A DNA stretch of 64,000 nt from Struthio camelus (GCF_040807025.1 NC_090942.1:77295987-77359986), one strand, 5' to 3'. Shown: positions 1 to 13,200, counted from the stretch's first letter. Notes: generated by a model not told the origin, from the sequence alone. Translations and numbers: made by a program.

Positions 1-552
1 ATACGAATCACTGGCCTTGATAAATGGTTTCATTCTGGTAATTTCCCTTCTTAATGAAAGAACTATTTAAGCATGATTTCAAAATTCTTATTCTGATGCA
101 GCTTCTTCCCTTGAGGTTGAAATGGTTAGATAAAACCCTTAGGGACTGGAGAATTAGTTGTCTGTGAACAGAGTTTGTATTTTTCTGACAGCGCTGCTCT
201 GCTAGCAGAACTTTGCTTGAAACAGTGCCCAGTGGAACACTTTCATAACCTCTCTTGTCCGTTCCCAGACTGTCCTGAAATGGAATAAAGTGATAACACA
301 ATTCCTTCCTAATACCCAGCTGTAGATTAGGAAACCTCACTTCATTATTCCAAATCAATTAAACCGATTCAAGCTTTAAACTGTTAGTCAAAGATTAACC
401 CTTTTGTAAATTAGTGTTAGCAGGTTTCCAGCATAATATGTATGTCAGCATAGCCATGTAAATCCAAAGGAAGAAAGGTAATTTTGATATCCGTGGCTTT
501 TCCTTCTGCATTTCTTGTTTTGTGCCCCCATAGCGGTGCCTGGCTTACTTAC

Positions 553-803
553 GGAGGGAGAGATTGCTCTTCAGCACTTTGCACCATATCAACATTTAAT
601 TGTTTAAGAACATTTTTTAAAAGGCTCTGAGCCTGCTGATTCCAAGACTTTGGGATTCCCATGTACAGAAAAAGTCTGTTTTCTGTCACAACTCTTTCAG
701 GTATGAAGGCTTCGTCAAAAGTTCCAGCCTCTTTTGTTAAGGTCAAATATAACGGTACTATCATCTCATCAGGACAAGGCAGATATTTGAGTGTCAGCTT
801 TGG
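553..803 (-). other. Unassigned exon-like open block on minus strand
   Basis: Read on the minus strand, this 251-nt block is open for about 83 codons. It is bounded by a plausible acceptor (TCTCTAG just before 803) and an exact consensus donor (GTAAGT immediately after 553). The peptide is balanced and protein-like rather than low-complexity, with segments such as EMIVPLYLTLTKEAG and IPERVVTENRLFLYMGIPKSW. Further upstream on the same strand, 769-1014 and 1011-1250 are also open, but in other frames and without a clean chain of splice sites. I do not recognise a family. It could be a nested or decayed gene, a retrocopy remnant inside the BMAL2 intron, or chance open sequence. Confidence 0.22.
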
Positions 804-1142
804 CTAGAGAAGCCTTAGCTCTTGTACTTCCAATTTCAGGTGAAGAAGTGCCAAGAAGTTCTTTACGTCTGCCTAGCAATATGTTCCAAGGTCCCATGGA
901 AATCTTTCCAGTGCCACTTTTCAACTGCACCTGAAAGACCATAGTAATATTAAATCTTCCAGTAAGGAATGCACTAGTTTTGGAAACACTTGTAGAGGTG
1001 TCAGGAATAGTCATGGCATGGCATATTCAGCCTCTGCTATTTCAGTAGTCGCTAAAGTGCTTTTGAGAGATTCACAAAGGAAATACATAGTCAGAACCAG
1101 GTTGGGTGAACCTCTTTCTCTTTGAGACAGAAGAGCAAAGCC

Positions 1143-1157
1143 TTTTTTTTTTTTTTT
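1143..1157. repeat. Poly-T run (poly-A on minus strand)
   Basis: This is a 15-nt uninterrupted T homopolymer. On the minus strand it becomes a poly-A stretch inside an open frame, where it encodes a run of lysines. That argues against the 1011-1250 open frame being an intact coding exon. Confidence 0.85.
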
Positions 1158-4100
1158 CTTCCTGTTTCCTTTGGGGCACATAAGTTCCCCATGTGCACCA
1201 ATAGGAGTTTTGTATTCCATATTTACCAAGGTCAGTATAACCTGTTCCAAACTTTGAGACCTTAGTAGGTTGATAACTCTAGTCTATTCATTTCCCACAT
1301 ATGCCAAGGAGGACCCTTTCTAAGTAAGTAAAAAAACACTGTGCAAACATACTGTAGCCATAGTTACAGAAGAAACGCAAGACTTGTCCTACGGAATAAT
1401 GCAAGTATGAAATGATGAATATGATCAAATGTAATTCATACCAATACACCAGGATACTGACCAATCATGTTCTTGCATGATCCCACCTTTTGAAAGAGGA
1501 CAGGATAAAACTTGAGGGTGGATTCGATTAGTCCAGATTAGGCTGTATTTCCGTTCAGAAAGGCTTCCCTTACTAGTATCTAACAAGTTATTAGAAATTA
1601 TATTAGAAGATCTCTATGAAATCCAGGATTATGGATCATCTCCTGATAACACAGTTGTCTTCTCAGCTGTCTCTTCATCAGAAAATGCTATTTAATGTTC
1701 TGAACCAGTAGAAAGAATAGCATAAGCCTAACAGTATGATGCTTCTTACCCAGTTTTCAGTATTTTGGAATCACATTCCAACAATGAAGTTGGAAGGAGG
1801 AAAAGCACCAGCAACAACAGAGGGGGGGGAAAAAAAGACAGATGCCCTCAGCAAGAAGGATGGGATGTTACATTTTTGGTAATACTATCCTTAACGTCTT
1901 TTCATCAGTACTGCCTTACAGGAAGGATGGTTGCTTTTAACAAATCTTTCTGAAGACCAGACTAAGTTGGCAGAAGTTCTCATCTCTGACTAATATCCAG
2001 GCATGCCCCAACAGCTTAATTTTGACTCTCGTTCTAGAGGCTTCATTCAGCTCAGCAAGGTGATGTTCATGGTTAAGATCACCTGGTCTTCACTGAAAAT
2101 GCTCATCCATGTGGCAGTCCATGTCATCAACTAAAAGGAGCCAGTCTATTATTTACATGCATAATAAATTTACTGGATGATGGAGGAACGGATGCGTGCG
2201 TGGGAAAGTTCTTAGAAGCTACCCCATGAAGTTCTGTTGTTCGCGTTTTTAAGTAATAATCTTTCTCTTTATAGTGTGGAGGCAGGATTGCTAGGCCTCT
2301 TCAGGGGAATCTTTGTTATTTCAGATTCTTCCAGGTCCCAGGAAAAGATCAGAAGTTTCTAGTGCACTACAGACCTTATAGAAATTTAATCAGGAAATTC
2401 AACTTTGAAGCTGTTAACACTATCTTTTTTTCTGCCTGTCATAAGCTGGAAGCTCTTGATGATGCATACCTCCATATCTCTGTCTGAGATTCATGTTGCA
2501 GATGTCTTGATTTCCTTGTATAAGTAAAGCATGACTTTGCTGGTTTATGGAGCAGCAGTTAAAGGCAACAGGACGCTTACGCCAGTTCGACTTAAAAAGC
2601 ATCTGTTCAGGAAGATCTGATCACAGTGACAGTTCATACTTGCTTCTCATTGAAAAAGTGGGATGCTAGAAGAAATAAAAATCACAGAAGTTCCCATTTC
2701 TGGGCAAGTTTAGGATTCAAAGAATTGAGTAATCCCACTTTTCAGGACAAATATTTGTGAAAATGCTGGCAGTGATGAACACTTGCCTCAAGAAGCTGCA
2801 TCAGGTTAGTCTCATTCTTCAAGTAGTTGAAGTATTTTTCTCATGTGTGTTCACACCTTGAATACTGACTAGCAAATGAAACAACAATGTATTACTTTCT
2901 TTGGCAACAGTCATCTTATTTCACAACTAACGGGTTTAACGTCACAATAGTTTGAAAGGAGAAACGTTGACTTGCCAGCTCCATCAGCCACAGCGATCTG
3001 AGCCATTTCAGTCTTGAGCAGACACGTTTGTTTCAGTGATCTTCAGTGTCTATGGGCAGTGAAAATTTTGAGAAAGAAACTAGCCCAAGAAGTCGCTATG
3101 CAGATGAAAGAAAAGGGTTAAGAAGAAAATCATCCAGGATAAGTAAACTGTGTGACCCCAAGGGAGGCGCTCCATCCAGTTATGGAAAGGAGCAGTAGCA
3201 TTTTAAAAGTGGAATCTCTGGCATCCTATTTATCCTATAGCCCTATTTCTCAGGGGAAAATAAATGTTTTTATCTCCGTAAGAGGCAGAGACGTTCACAA
3301 GTACGAATGGCCAGTGAAGGCCTCATCAGTAATTAATTTTTCTGGAGATGTCTGAACATAGTTGCCTGCACCCGGATATATATCACTTTTCAGAAACCAT
3401 TGCAGGGAACAGTGCTGTATTTCTTTTCAGCTGCAGCGTACGACTTCATGCTTTTTCTCCGTATCTTGTATGGAATCAAGTTACTATCTTGTGCACACTG
3501 GGGGAATCAAAATTAGACAAAGGAATGGTCAAAACAAGATAATGCTAGCTCTTTTTCATCAAATACTATTCTTTTTTTCCTTTGTGACCACAAATTTAAC
3601 CCAATAAAGAATGAGTGCACTCACTACTTGAATCTGCTTTCTGCACTTTTTAGTGTTGCTAAGACAGAGATGGTGTTCAAGCTGAGCTTCAAGCCTCATC
3701 AAGTTTTAAAAGATTTCAGGACTATGCCTGCAACTCTGCTTATGAACACATCTGAGTTGGTTTAGCATCTGATAAATGATTGTTTAAGTAAGGCAGTCCG
3801 AAAATCCTTGTTCAAGCTAGAGTCCTTGTCCCAGTTTTTAGAGGTGGCAGGCTGCTTACGAAATTGTGCATTGGATATTGGAAGGCAGAGAACTAATAAA
3901 TGTTCCACACAACTAACTAGACTTATTTAAGATATACTGCTTACTTCCCCCACCTTTTTTTCTTTTAATATTTCCTCCAATTCCTTACCCTGTTTTGGAT
4001 CTGAGCAAGTGATAGTTACCAAAGCATCCAGAATGCCCTGCTTCTTTTATAGTCTTGCTCTTGGAGAGTCAGAAGGAGCGAGGGGAAATGAATGAGCTGT

Positions 4101-4655
4101 CCAAAGGGCACAGGTATGACGCTTTCATTGCGAGTTCCATATCTGCTATGTTCAGTGAGACAGATCAGGCAGGAGCTCTGAGAAGTCTGGTAACAGAATA
4201 GTTGGAATTTAATAAAAACATGGAAAGACAGGTGTAACAGTAGTAATAGAGGGACTATGAGGAGATATTCTTAGTTTTCCCTCCACCATTTAGCAAAACT
4301 TCCTTTTGTTGTCTGTTTTCTGTTTTTTGAAATGCATCTTTGTGTCCCAGTGTGCTTGGTTGTGAAACCTGCTACTCTTTGATCTGTGCTGATCGTTCAA
4401 AAGAAAAATAAAAGCATGCTCAGGAAAATATGACCCACAGTCTTTATTGATCACCTCTGCTTTTTGTTTTATCAAAACCCGGAGCAGGAGAATTTAGAGT
4501 CTTCAGGAGAATTTAAGGCAACGTTGCCTGGCATTAGCCTACTCATACTTCCTCACTGGGGGAGGAGGGTGTTGGTGGGTTCTGCAGCACACAGACTATT
4601 TTTCATTTTATGATCAATGTGATTTGGTAAATCTGCTATATGTTTATAATTGTAG

Positions 4656-4743
4656 ATTGCATTCTTCACCGTCTGGGGAATTAAGTCCATCACATCTCTT
4701 GAGGAAGTCACCTTCTCCTGTTTTAGCTGTAAACTGCAGCAAT
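4656..4743 (+). CDS. BMAL2: BMAL2 (ARNTL2) exon, third from the end
   Basis: This is an 88-nt coding exon of the bHLH-PAS transcription factor BMAL2, the paralogue of BMAL1 that pairs with CLOCK or NPAS2 to drive E-box transcription in the nucleus. It is preceded by a TTGTAG acceptor and followed by a strong GTGAGT donor. The first base completes an arginine codon begun in an upstream exon that is not visible. The exon then reads LHSSPSGELSPSHLLRKSP and ends VNCSN in phase 0. From memory of the family, human BMAL2 has a serine-rich linker of similar layout at this place, containing VNCRSMSNKEL. The segment lies after the PAS-B domain, in the poorly conserved linker before the transactivation domain, so similarity is modest. 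The assignment rests mainly on exact phase joining to the next two exons. The gene is partial: the bHLH and PAS exons are outside the window. Confidence 0.8.
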
Positions 4744-5401
4744 GTGAGTATTATCACTGCATATAAAAATCTAAAAGTAAAAGGTTACTGTCAGCTCAAA
4801 GCTACACATTTTCAATGTCCAGTATGATATACCTCATGCTTCCAGGTTCTATGTGCATCAAAATGCACGAACTATGAATGTATAATTTATATTATTGTGC
4901 ATCTTGTTATCAGCACAGTATGAGTTTAAGTAATTTTAAATGAACTTTTGCACTTTGGAAGCACTAGTTTAGCAACAACAGAATGGGAGGTATGAGGTTT
5001 TTTTGCTTTATCTTTAAGCTAGAATGTATTGACATTGGCATAGGTGATGTGACTGGGAATTTGTAGATTATGCTAGTGGACATGGAAAGCATGTGCCAGG
5101 ACACTTTGTTGCACTGGATTTATTTGCTGGATAGTGAATTAGACCCTTGAGAAACCAGATGTCGTCACTGTGAAGTAGCTTTGACAGATGTGCAAGTATC
5201 ACCTGTATTTAAACCAAATCCAGTGCTATGTGAACTTTCAAAAAATGGATTTGTAAATGCAGTAGATTTGCCTTTCAGTGCATCTTTTTATTTACTCTGT
5301 TCTTAACGCTTTGACAGCCACTTATAATGTTTCTATAATGTAATAATTGTAATAAAATTTAGGTATTAACTCTGTCCCTTTTACTATTTTTCTTCTTCCA
5401 G

Positions 5402-5510
5402 GTGCCAGATAAAGAGTTGATTCGGTTATGTCCTTCAGAAACAGAAGTTCTGGAGACTTCAGAACAAAACCAGGGTGCTATTTCATTTCCCAGTAATGAA
5501 CCTCTCCTCA
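5402..5510 (+). CDS. BMAL2: BMAL2 (ARNTL2) penultimate coding exon
   Basis: This 109-nt exon starts after a pyrimidine-rich TCTTCTTCCAG acceptor and ends at a GTAAGA donor. It is read in phase 0 from the previous exon, beginning VPDKELIRLCPSETEVLE, then containing QNQ, and ending NEPLLS with the serine codon split 1/2 across the intron. This matches the recalled human order of KEL, PSPSE, ELE, QNQ and EPLLS, with no insertion or deletion needed. It encodes the linker that leads into the C-terminal transactivation domain. The reading frame stays open for about 40 codons past the donor, but that extension has no family similarity and I treat it as intron. Confidence 0.9.
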
Positions 5511-6346
5511 GTAAGATTTATCTTATTTCTCTTGTGGGTATTTTGGAGGGTGCAGGGCAAGATGGTTCTCACAAACGGTGCGATTTTATACATGGTTGCA
5601 AAGTGGTGCACTCAAGATTGTAAAGTTTTAAGAGATTTGAAAATACCATTGTGTTATTTTTAATATGACAAACAAAGTGCTAATGAAGCATTTTTTATGC
5701 CTCTATTTCCGTTTTTAGAAGCTTTCCCGTCTCCCTCTTTTATTGATTGGTTACTAGAGGTTTGTTTATTTATTTATTTAAACCTGTAGCTCTCTTCCAG
5801 TTGAGCTGTAAGCCCTTTATACTAATGCTGATCCTCAAGTAAGGGTTTGATAAATCGTTTATCCAAGATAAGCAAGGAAACATTTTTCACTGACGTTTAA
5901 GCTAAAGCATCTTACCTTACCCTTGTTAAAGGCTAAGAGTACGGAGTTGATTTCTGGAGCCAGCGCATAGTAGCTTGTAAGGTTTCAGGAATTCATCTGG
6001 CATAGTACATCAGACAAGCATTCAGGCACGTGCTTATGTTTCCCACTAAAGTGGCATGAACTGGAAAGCAGTTTTCTACTTCAGTGACATGAGCTTCACT
6101 GAATGGATACGAGTTTTATTAGCTAGCAGGCTGAGGTAGTCCAATGAATTGGCAAGGGCTGAGTCTTAAAAGCAAGTTATGTTTATGACAGTCTGACAGC
6201 CATTATTTGATCTTTATCAACACTTGGATGTAAACATTTTCTCTTGACTTCAAAGGAAGGTGCTGTTTAAAAACAAATACATTTTGAAAGTTAGCATATT
6301 CTTCATACTTTGTACTGCAACAATAAATGTTTTAATAATTTTATAG

Positions 6347-6483
6347 GTGGTAATTCTCAACTGGACTTTGATGCAATATGTGAAAATGATGACTCTGCAA
6401 TGACTGCTCTCATGAGTTACTTGGAAGCTGACGGAGGACTTGGGGATCCAGCTGAACTAAGTGATATACAGTGGGCTCTGTAG
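6347..6483 (+). CDS. BMAL2: BMAL2 (ARNTL2) final coding exon and stop
   Basis: This is the terminal coding exon, after a TTTTATAG acceptor. It completes the split serine codon and runs to a TAG stop at 6481-6483. It encodes the most diagnostic part of BMAL2: QLDFDAICENDDSAM, then the helix ALMSYLEADGGLGDP, then the last residues SDIQWAL. In BMAL1 the equivalent segment ends LPWPL and is the transactivation domain contacted by CBP/p300 and by the CRY repressors. By homology this exon carries the regulated activation surface of BMAL2. Acidic residues and the amphipathic helix are intact and there is no frameshift. The W-A-L ending, against W-P-L in BMAL1 and W-T-L recalled for human BMAL2, marks it as BMAL2. 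This is the strongest gene call in the window. Confidence 0.95.
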
Positions 6484-6935
6484 TGTTGCTTTCTCATGAA
6501 AAGAAGGAACGTAAAGTTCTTAATGCACAACAACCATACATCCTCAGTACTGTACTATAATTTTTAACGTTTCATCTGAATTCATACTTACTACTCTCTA
6601 TATATTTTTAAATGCTTGTTCACAAAGAGACAATTTCTGCTGCACCTATGGAAAAATACAATATTTTTTTCCTGATGGGGAACCTTGAAATTTTAATATT
6701 GAACTGTCTGTAACTGGAATGCTTAAAACACATTATTATATTTTTGCTAAGAAACTTTAACCAAAAGATACTGTACATTGTACAGATTTTTTTCTCAATT
6801 ATAGTACTTTAAAAAAGCTTGTAATTATTTTTTGTTTCAAATGGAAGTATTGATTATCCGTGTTACTTCTGTAGAATGTACTGTACTTACATAATTTAAG
6901 AATATTTGTAACTATTAAATTTCACTGAGATGATG
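6484..6935 (+). other. BMAL2: BMAL2 3' untranslated region
   Basis: AT-rich sequence follows the BMAL2 stop codon. It contains many TATTTTT/ATTTTT stretches of the kind found in unstable regulatory mRNAs. The first good poly(A) signal lies at 6914-6919, followed about 15-30 nt later by a GT-containing stretch suited to cleavage. The end is approximate, and a longer form using the AATAAA at 7250 is possible. Confidence 0.65.
6914..6919 (+). terminator. BMAL2: Poly(A) signal ATTAAA for BMAL2
   Basis: ATTAAA is the commonest variant poly(A) hexamer. It lies about 430 nt after the stop codon, and GATGGTTTGCG follows as a GT-rich downstream element. Use of this site is inferred. Confidence 0.5.
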
Positions 6936-7249
6936 GTTTGCGCACTCTACAGTTGTAAGATACGGTATTTAATTCCTAAACATTGCAGTGATTCCTTGCC
7001 CTTTTTGGAAGGGCAACTTTTATAGTCAGAAGTAAAAATAGAGCATACAATTCTGGGAGCAAGTATTTGAATTAGATCATCATAAAAATCAGAAGAAAAG
7101 ATTTTGGAAAAATAAAAATTTCCCCAGTGGACAAACATAACAAGCGTATAAGAAAAGTGAGGGGAAAATCTTAAGTATTACACTACTGTTTATAGTGTAT
7201 TATTAGAGGGACAGAGCATATAACCAAAGAAAAGTAATACTGTAACCGT

Positions 7250-7255
7250 AATAAA
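7250..7255 (+). terminator. Alternative distal poly(A) signal AATAAA
   Basis: A canonical AATAAA hexamer about 770 nt after the BMAL2 stop could give a longer 3' UTR. AATAAA also occurs by chance in DNA this AT-rich, so the call is weak. Confidence 0.3.
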
Positions 7256-10200
7256 GCACTTTGGTCTCACTACAGGTTATTTGCTAATTGGAGAAACGTG
7301 GATAGATTGTCTTGGTCCCCAAGTGAGGATACCAGTGTCTGTTAGTGAAAAATGTTTCAATTATATAGTATCTTTTACAGTATCTGTGTTTTGGAAGGAT
7401 TAAGGTGGTTTTCTATTTCTTGAGTTTGTGACTTTTTAAAAAATATTTTTCTGTAATATAGTGCTCTGTAAGTAAAAGCTGTGTATGGTGAAATTTTTGG
7501 GGGACAGAGTTTGCAAGGCCTATATCCCAGTTAGAGCAGACCACCCTAGAACATGACACTTAATAGGTCATATTAAAACAGTAAAGCATTAGTATCCAGA
7601 GTGAATCTTTTCTCTCTGGTATTGTAGATGTAGATAAAATTTTTTCATCAATGGACTATACCATAAAAACGTACCTTTTTTATTATTCAGATAATGGAAG
7701 GAGAATATTGGAAGATTTCAGATGGGTGGATATTTTTCTTTACTACGAGCATTAAAGCTTAAACACAGGTACAATCATAAGCACTATCGCGTTTGTTTAA
7801 CAAGTCACTCATCATGAGTGATAGGCAGCCTCTTTCAGATCTCTTTTTTTTACAGACTGAAGCGTGTTATAACATTCAAAGAACAAATAGGTAACTTCTG
7901 TAGGAAGCCACTAGATGTCTTACTTCTACTGTTGGATATCTACCCTTTCATGAATGGATACACGATTTTGTCACACTTTGACTGCTATGCTCTAATGGAG
8001 CAGCTATATATCTTATAGATATGAAACATTTTGGAATTTATTAATTTTTGGTGACATCTGATCCAAGTTTTCTAGATTTTTTTTTTTTTTAAGCCTGGGG
8101 CCAAAATGATCTGTTGTCTAGCTTTACTGGAGTAAATTGTTCTGGTTTTTCCACACAAAATGAAAATGTTAAGCAATATTGTGGAGCAAATTGAGAAAAA
8201 TAAACAGATGCTTTCTTAAGAAATGAAATTTTCAGTTTTCAATTACACAAATAGAATTTTATCAATTTTGCCATTGTGAAATGCAATTTCTTTTCTCTGC
8301 TTTTGATTGAGCATGAAGCTAAACATAAATTCTAAATAAAACAAGAAATACTGTAGTTAACACAGAGAAATAACTTTATACTGTACAGACTTTCCAGACA
8401 CAAAATTTCTTTAACTGAATTAGTTTGGAAATGGTTCAGATTTTGTTACTGAAGGAGTATATTAATTCTTTCACAAGACTTATATAACCATTCAGAATCA
8501 AACCACTATTTTTTGGATTCATCTTGGATTTCCATACAAAATGAAAAGAAGAAAGTAACCTTGAGTCTTCTGCAATCAGTGATCAGTGTTGTGGCTCTCA
8601 ATTCATTTATCCTCTCTTTGCCATTTGCAAAATTTTCTGATTGAAAATTGTCCTACACAAAAAGCGTCCTTTGTAAATATTTGTGATGAAGGAAGAGATG
8701 AAATTAATATCAATTCTGAATACAGTTAAGGTACTCGTGCTAATTTGAAGCCAACATGTTCATATATTATAACAACACAATTCTGTTAACTCAAGATATG
8801 GATGTTTTTTATCAGAGGATGTGGTTAAATTAATATTATTTTATTGTAATCAAAATTCCAATATTACCAGTAATCAGTGGTGCAATATTACCTTTGATGC
8901 ACTGTTTTGAGAGTCTACCAATAAGTCTACCTAGTTGTTGAATTTAAACATTAAGTACTCAAGCTTTCAGATCCCGGGCTCATTCCCTACAAACATAAAC
9001 AGGGAGGTTGAACTACTGTGGGTTTTGGTAGCTCAGGGCAATATTCGCTAGCCAGGATAACTTTGTAATCAAGACTAAAATGTATTTTCTAGGGCCTAGT
9101 AAAAGACAATGTTGCAGCCTAATGAGGCTGGAAAGGAGAGGCCCATAGCCTGTACCTGAAGGAGACTGCTAAATCAGCAAGAGAGGCAAACAGCATGTGA
9201 ATACAGTTCTTACAAAGAAAGTCTTTGCACAAGTAGGCATGGTGAGTGATAAAGCAAGTGTTAACAAGCTCTTAAAAGCTTAGTTAGTTATCATGGCTAT
9301 AACTAGAGATGGGTCAAGGAATTTGTTACTGAGAGACCATACGCAGTTAGTGATCAGAATAGCTTGATGGGAGAGAAGTTCCGATATAAGAAACAGATCA
9401 TCTGGGAAACAGGGAAAACATGAGAGCTCTTTCAGAATCAGGAGAAGGGAATGAAGATGTGGAACAGATCAACAATCTGGGGTATGGTTTGAATGAGAAA
9501 ATATTCTGACTGGGTGAAAAGTAATAAGCTGTTGGCCACCAACAGGCTGAGTCAAGAGAAGAAGTAGACTGCAGCCAGGCCTAGAGCGGCATTTGGTACA
9601 GAGGATTAACAGTGTTTTGGAATACCACCGTGGCTTACCGTGCGAAATCATGAAAAGAGCTCAATATTAAACCTTAATTTTTGCATTTCCTGTAACAGTA
9701 ATTGACAATAGTTGCTGAGGAGAGGGGAAAAATCCTTTCTCTGCACTGCGGGAGGTAATTGTTTCTTGGACCCCCTTGGAGTTCTTAGGCAAGCACACTG
9801 CGATTGCATGGATCTAAAATAGGGCTTCGTTTCCTGTCCCTCCTTTTCTGTGGCACGTTGTAGTTTGGAGTTTTTCTGTGGATCTTAACGCATGTTAGAT
9901 TTTATTTAATCCTAAGTGCAGAAGACTGAGTTGAGTCATTTGGTGGTCCCTGGCAGGTCTGTGTTCCTATGCATGGTCTTGAACTGAAGTGAGGGATTTC
10001 TTCCTGCATAAGCAATGCTACTTCTGCCCAAACCTGGCTTCTTTCACTTAGTCTTTTGCTGCCTTTTTGCATGTTTACATACATCATATGAGTTCATAAA
10101 ATGTTCTGGAATTCCAGGAAGTAATCCTCAGCTAGAAAGCTGTGTGCTACATAGGACTAGGACTTCTCTGAAGACAATTTTATTCCCTATCCCTGATGAG

Positions 10201-13200
10201 AATTGTTTTATTCTACACAAATATGCAAGTCAAAAAGATAACTGGGGCTATAGGTTCCTGCAGGTTACAAGATCTAGAACTGGGTTTCAGAATAGCCGAT
10301 TCAGAGAATCCGGATAAAGGTAAGTGAAGTGGTAGATGAGCTGCTGCAATACAAGCATGAAAGCATGCTTCTGCTGCTGTTGTAGCACTTTCTGCATGTA
10401 CCTCGTTTCCAGAAGATGCCTCTAGATAGGCCCTCTCTGCTTTGTCAGGATGCTGTCATGGCTAAATATGCTGGGTTGTTCTTGGCTTAGTTGCTTTCAG
10501 ACACTTCATATCATACTTGTGTGAAAGTGGCAGACTTCCTGAGACATGTTATAACTTCTGATGTCCCTTGGAAGTAGCCAAGAGCAGTTTCACTCTTATT
10601 CAGAGAAGAGTGGGGAACTACTGGGGATACTACTGCCGAGCTATGCCAGCCTGTTGCATTAAGTAAAGCATATTTAAGGACTCTGAGAGGTGCATATATT
10701 ATGACATGGCAGCTTCTGTGAAGTGCTTTCCCATTATGGTAAATGGGAAAGAAAGGGGAATAAAGCACTGTAAATCTGTCTGATCTACTGAAGGATAAAT
10801 GCATGTGTATGGGCAATTACAAGAGGGTTAAAGTGCATATAACTTTTTATCCTAGAGTAAGTTGTTTACATGTCAAACTCTAGAAATAAACATAAGATCT
10901 TTGGAAAACATGAAAAGCTGTGTGGGAAGAGTCTCCTTTGTTGTTCTTTGCTTTCACAGTGCTGGCCCCATCTGGAGGTTAATGTTTTCTTCCCCAGCGT
11001 TTGCAGATCCAGAGCGTACGTGCCCTGACATCAACAATCTGTCCTACAGCATTTAGGGGACTTTGGCAAGATATAACCAGCTGCTAAACACTTGCTCTGA
11101 AGTGAGCTCAGAGTGCTGCAGGGCTGGTGGCCAGTTCAGGCTGCGTGAACTGGAAGAGCAGGTGTGGTGTTTCAGACTGCCCCTTGTTCTGTGGCCAACA
11201 ATGGACATAAGGAGAAAAAAGAACAGGATAATCATAGCAACTGTGTTCAGCTTGGGGAATTTCCTGAGCTTGATTGGGTCTGTCTATTCAGTAAACCATA
11301 AAGGAGGTGTATTCCAAGTGTGTCTAGCCAAGCACCTTCCTTGAGCCCATGTAAACTACCTTTAATCTGGAGTGCCACAGTTCTCACCTCTGCTGCATGA
11401 AGAGCCGCTTTGGTCTGCTTTGAACCTGGATCCTACCGGCTTCATTTGGCAATTGCTGCTTCCTGTACTGGCAAAGACAGTGAACGGTTGTATTTTATCT
11501 TCTGTCTCTGTGCTACTTGTGACTTTTCAGATTTTTATGACAGTCCCCCTTTATGGACCCACAGCTTCAAAACTTTGTAAATCATAACAGCTCTTCAGAA
11601 CTGTGTTGCTTGCGGTTTATTACAGTAATTTGCAGCATGCTCCTAGATCGTCTTTTCAAAAGAAAACATTTATTTAGCTTGTTGTGATATGTTTTAACTC
11701 TTGGGGCATTTTTGTGTCCAAGTTCTGTAAGGAACATTTAAGTTTCCAGTATAAAAACATGTGTTGTGTATCTCAGAAATGAGAGGTCACTATTTTGAAG
11801 TTCTTACAGTTGCTTTGGTAGAAAGCCATGGGAAACAGTCCAAAGTTGTGGGAGTTTGCAGATAAACAAAAAGATCAAATGAAATGAAACACTAGATACA
11901 GTTGCAGAAAAAATTAAAGTTTTCCACAAAAGAGGACAGTCAAGAAAACTACTTACGTAAGTGATCTAAAGTGCAATTCTATACCATGCTGCAAGCAAAA
12001 TACTTGTATGGCTGGGATTGTGGAATGGTATTCAGCTCAATTGCTTTATGCTAAAGCAAAGGAGAGTGGATTGCTGTTTGTTTTCCATCTCCGTATTTAT
12101 CATATTTACACCTGCAAATATTTGCAGATTCCAGTAAGCTTTCGTGTCACAATCACTTTAATGGTGTTTCAGCTTTTGGTGATAAGCATGAGGGCTAGTA
12201 ACTTTAAAAATGGTGAAGAGGACTACCGATAGCAGTCTGAGGGGAAAATATGTTAAACATACTAGGCTGCATTATTTTCCTACTTAGGCTAGAATACAAC
12301 TGCTACCTATTCATGCAGTCATTTCCACTGAATAATCAAACCTGTTGGGCTAATCCACCCTCTCTTGCACTTCTGTAAGTATTGGTTTTAGGTTTCCACA
12401 GGTTACCTAGAAACAGAATTTGAAATTTCACCTTAATCTGAAAGGAGATGGGCACACTAGGTGGAACTTGTACTGCGGCAAGAGTTCATTTCTATTAGTA
12501 AGCATATGCCTTTTTAGAGGGACTGGAAAGTGATCATTTTTGACTCCTCATCTTGCTGTTTCTAGTCTGCTTTTAATATCTTGCTGTAATCGAGCTAAGG
12601 GCTTAGGACAGGGTAATAGTGAGTAAGGCTTTCAAAAATTGAATTTGTTGAAGACATTTGCAGTCCTGCTGACTGTCCCACCCAAACAAATACAGAGGCA
12701 AACTTGAGTTCAAGTATTTTTGGAGCAAGACATTTGGAAGATGTAATTTAATCTAAAAAAGTCTAGCAATCAGCTTTACATTTTTATAGCAGGAAGCTTT
12801 TTATAGGACAGAACTTCTAACCAGTTCCAGGAGTCCTAATGGAGCATCTTTGCGTGTCAAGAAATAATTCCAGTTGCTGATATGGGAGTTAGGCACACGC
12901 TGCATGGGATGCCTGGACTGTTTTTCTCTGCCCAAGTGATCACACTTTAGTAGGTATTTTTAATTTGGTCACTGATGTGCGGGGAAATATATGGGCAACT
13001 TCCATTTGTAATTCACTGAACTGCCCACAGTAATCTTGTGTATGTCACTGGATCATTAAGCCATTCCTTGCTGTTAAGCAACATGCTAAACTTTTCCCAA
13101 TCCTTAAAACAGTTATAATGGAGAATGACTTTTTAGCTCTTTGCAATTTTATTTCTTCTGAAAGTCGAGTTTCACTGAGCAGCAAGACCAGAATTTGTAG

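Larger units (their letters stand above)
1..4655 (+). other. BMAL2: Probable BMAL2 intron, left part
   Basis: This stretch lies directly upstream of the first recognisable BMAL2 exon in the window. I searched for the preceding exon, which in the family encodes the end of the post-PAS-B region (a segment like IANE..LDLQR), and did not find it. The most economical reading is that one intron covers the whole stretch and that earlier exons lie off the left edge. It is AT-rich, with a poly-T run at 1143-1157. The only protein-like material is on the minus strand between about 550 and 1250 and is listed separately. The intron assignment is an inference. Confidence 0.6.

Noticed and set aside
5511..5663. 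Open extension of the BMAL2 penultimate exon
   Set aside because: It follows a good GTAAGA donor and has no BMAL similarity. The final exon completes the split codon exactly, so this is intron.
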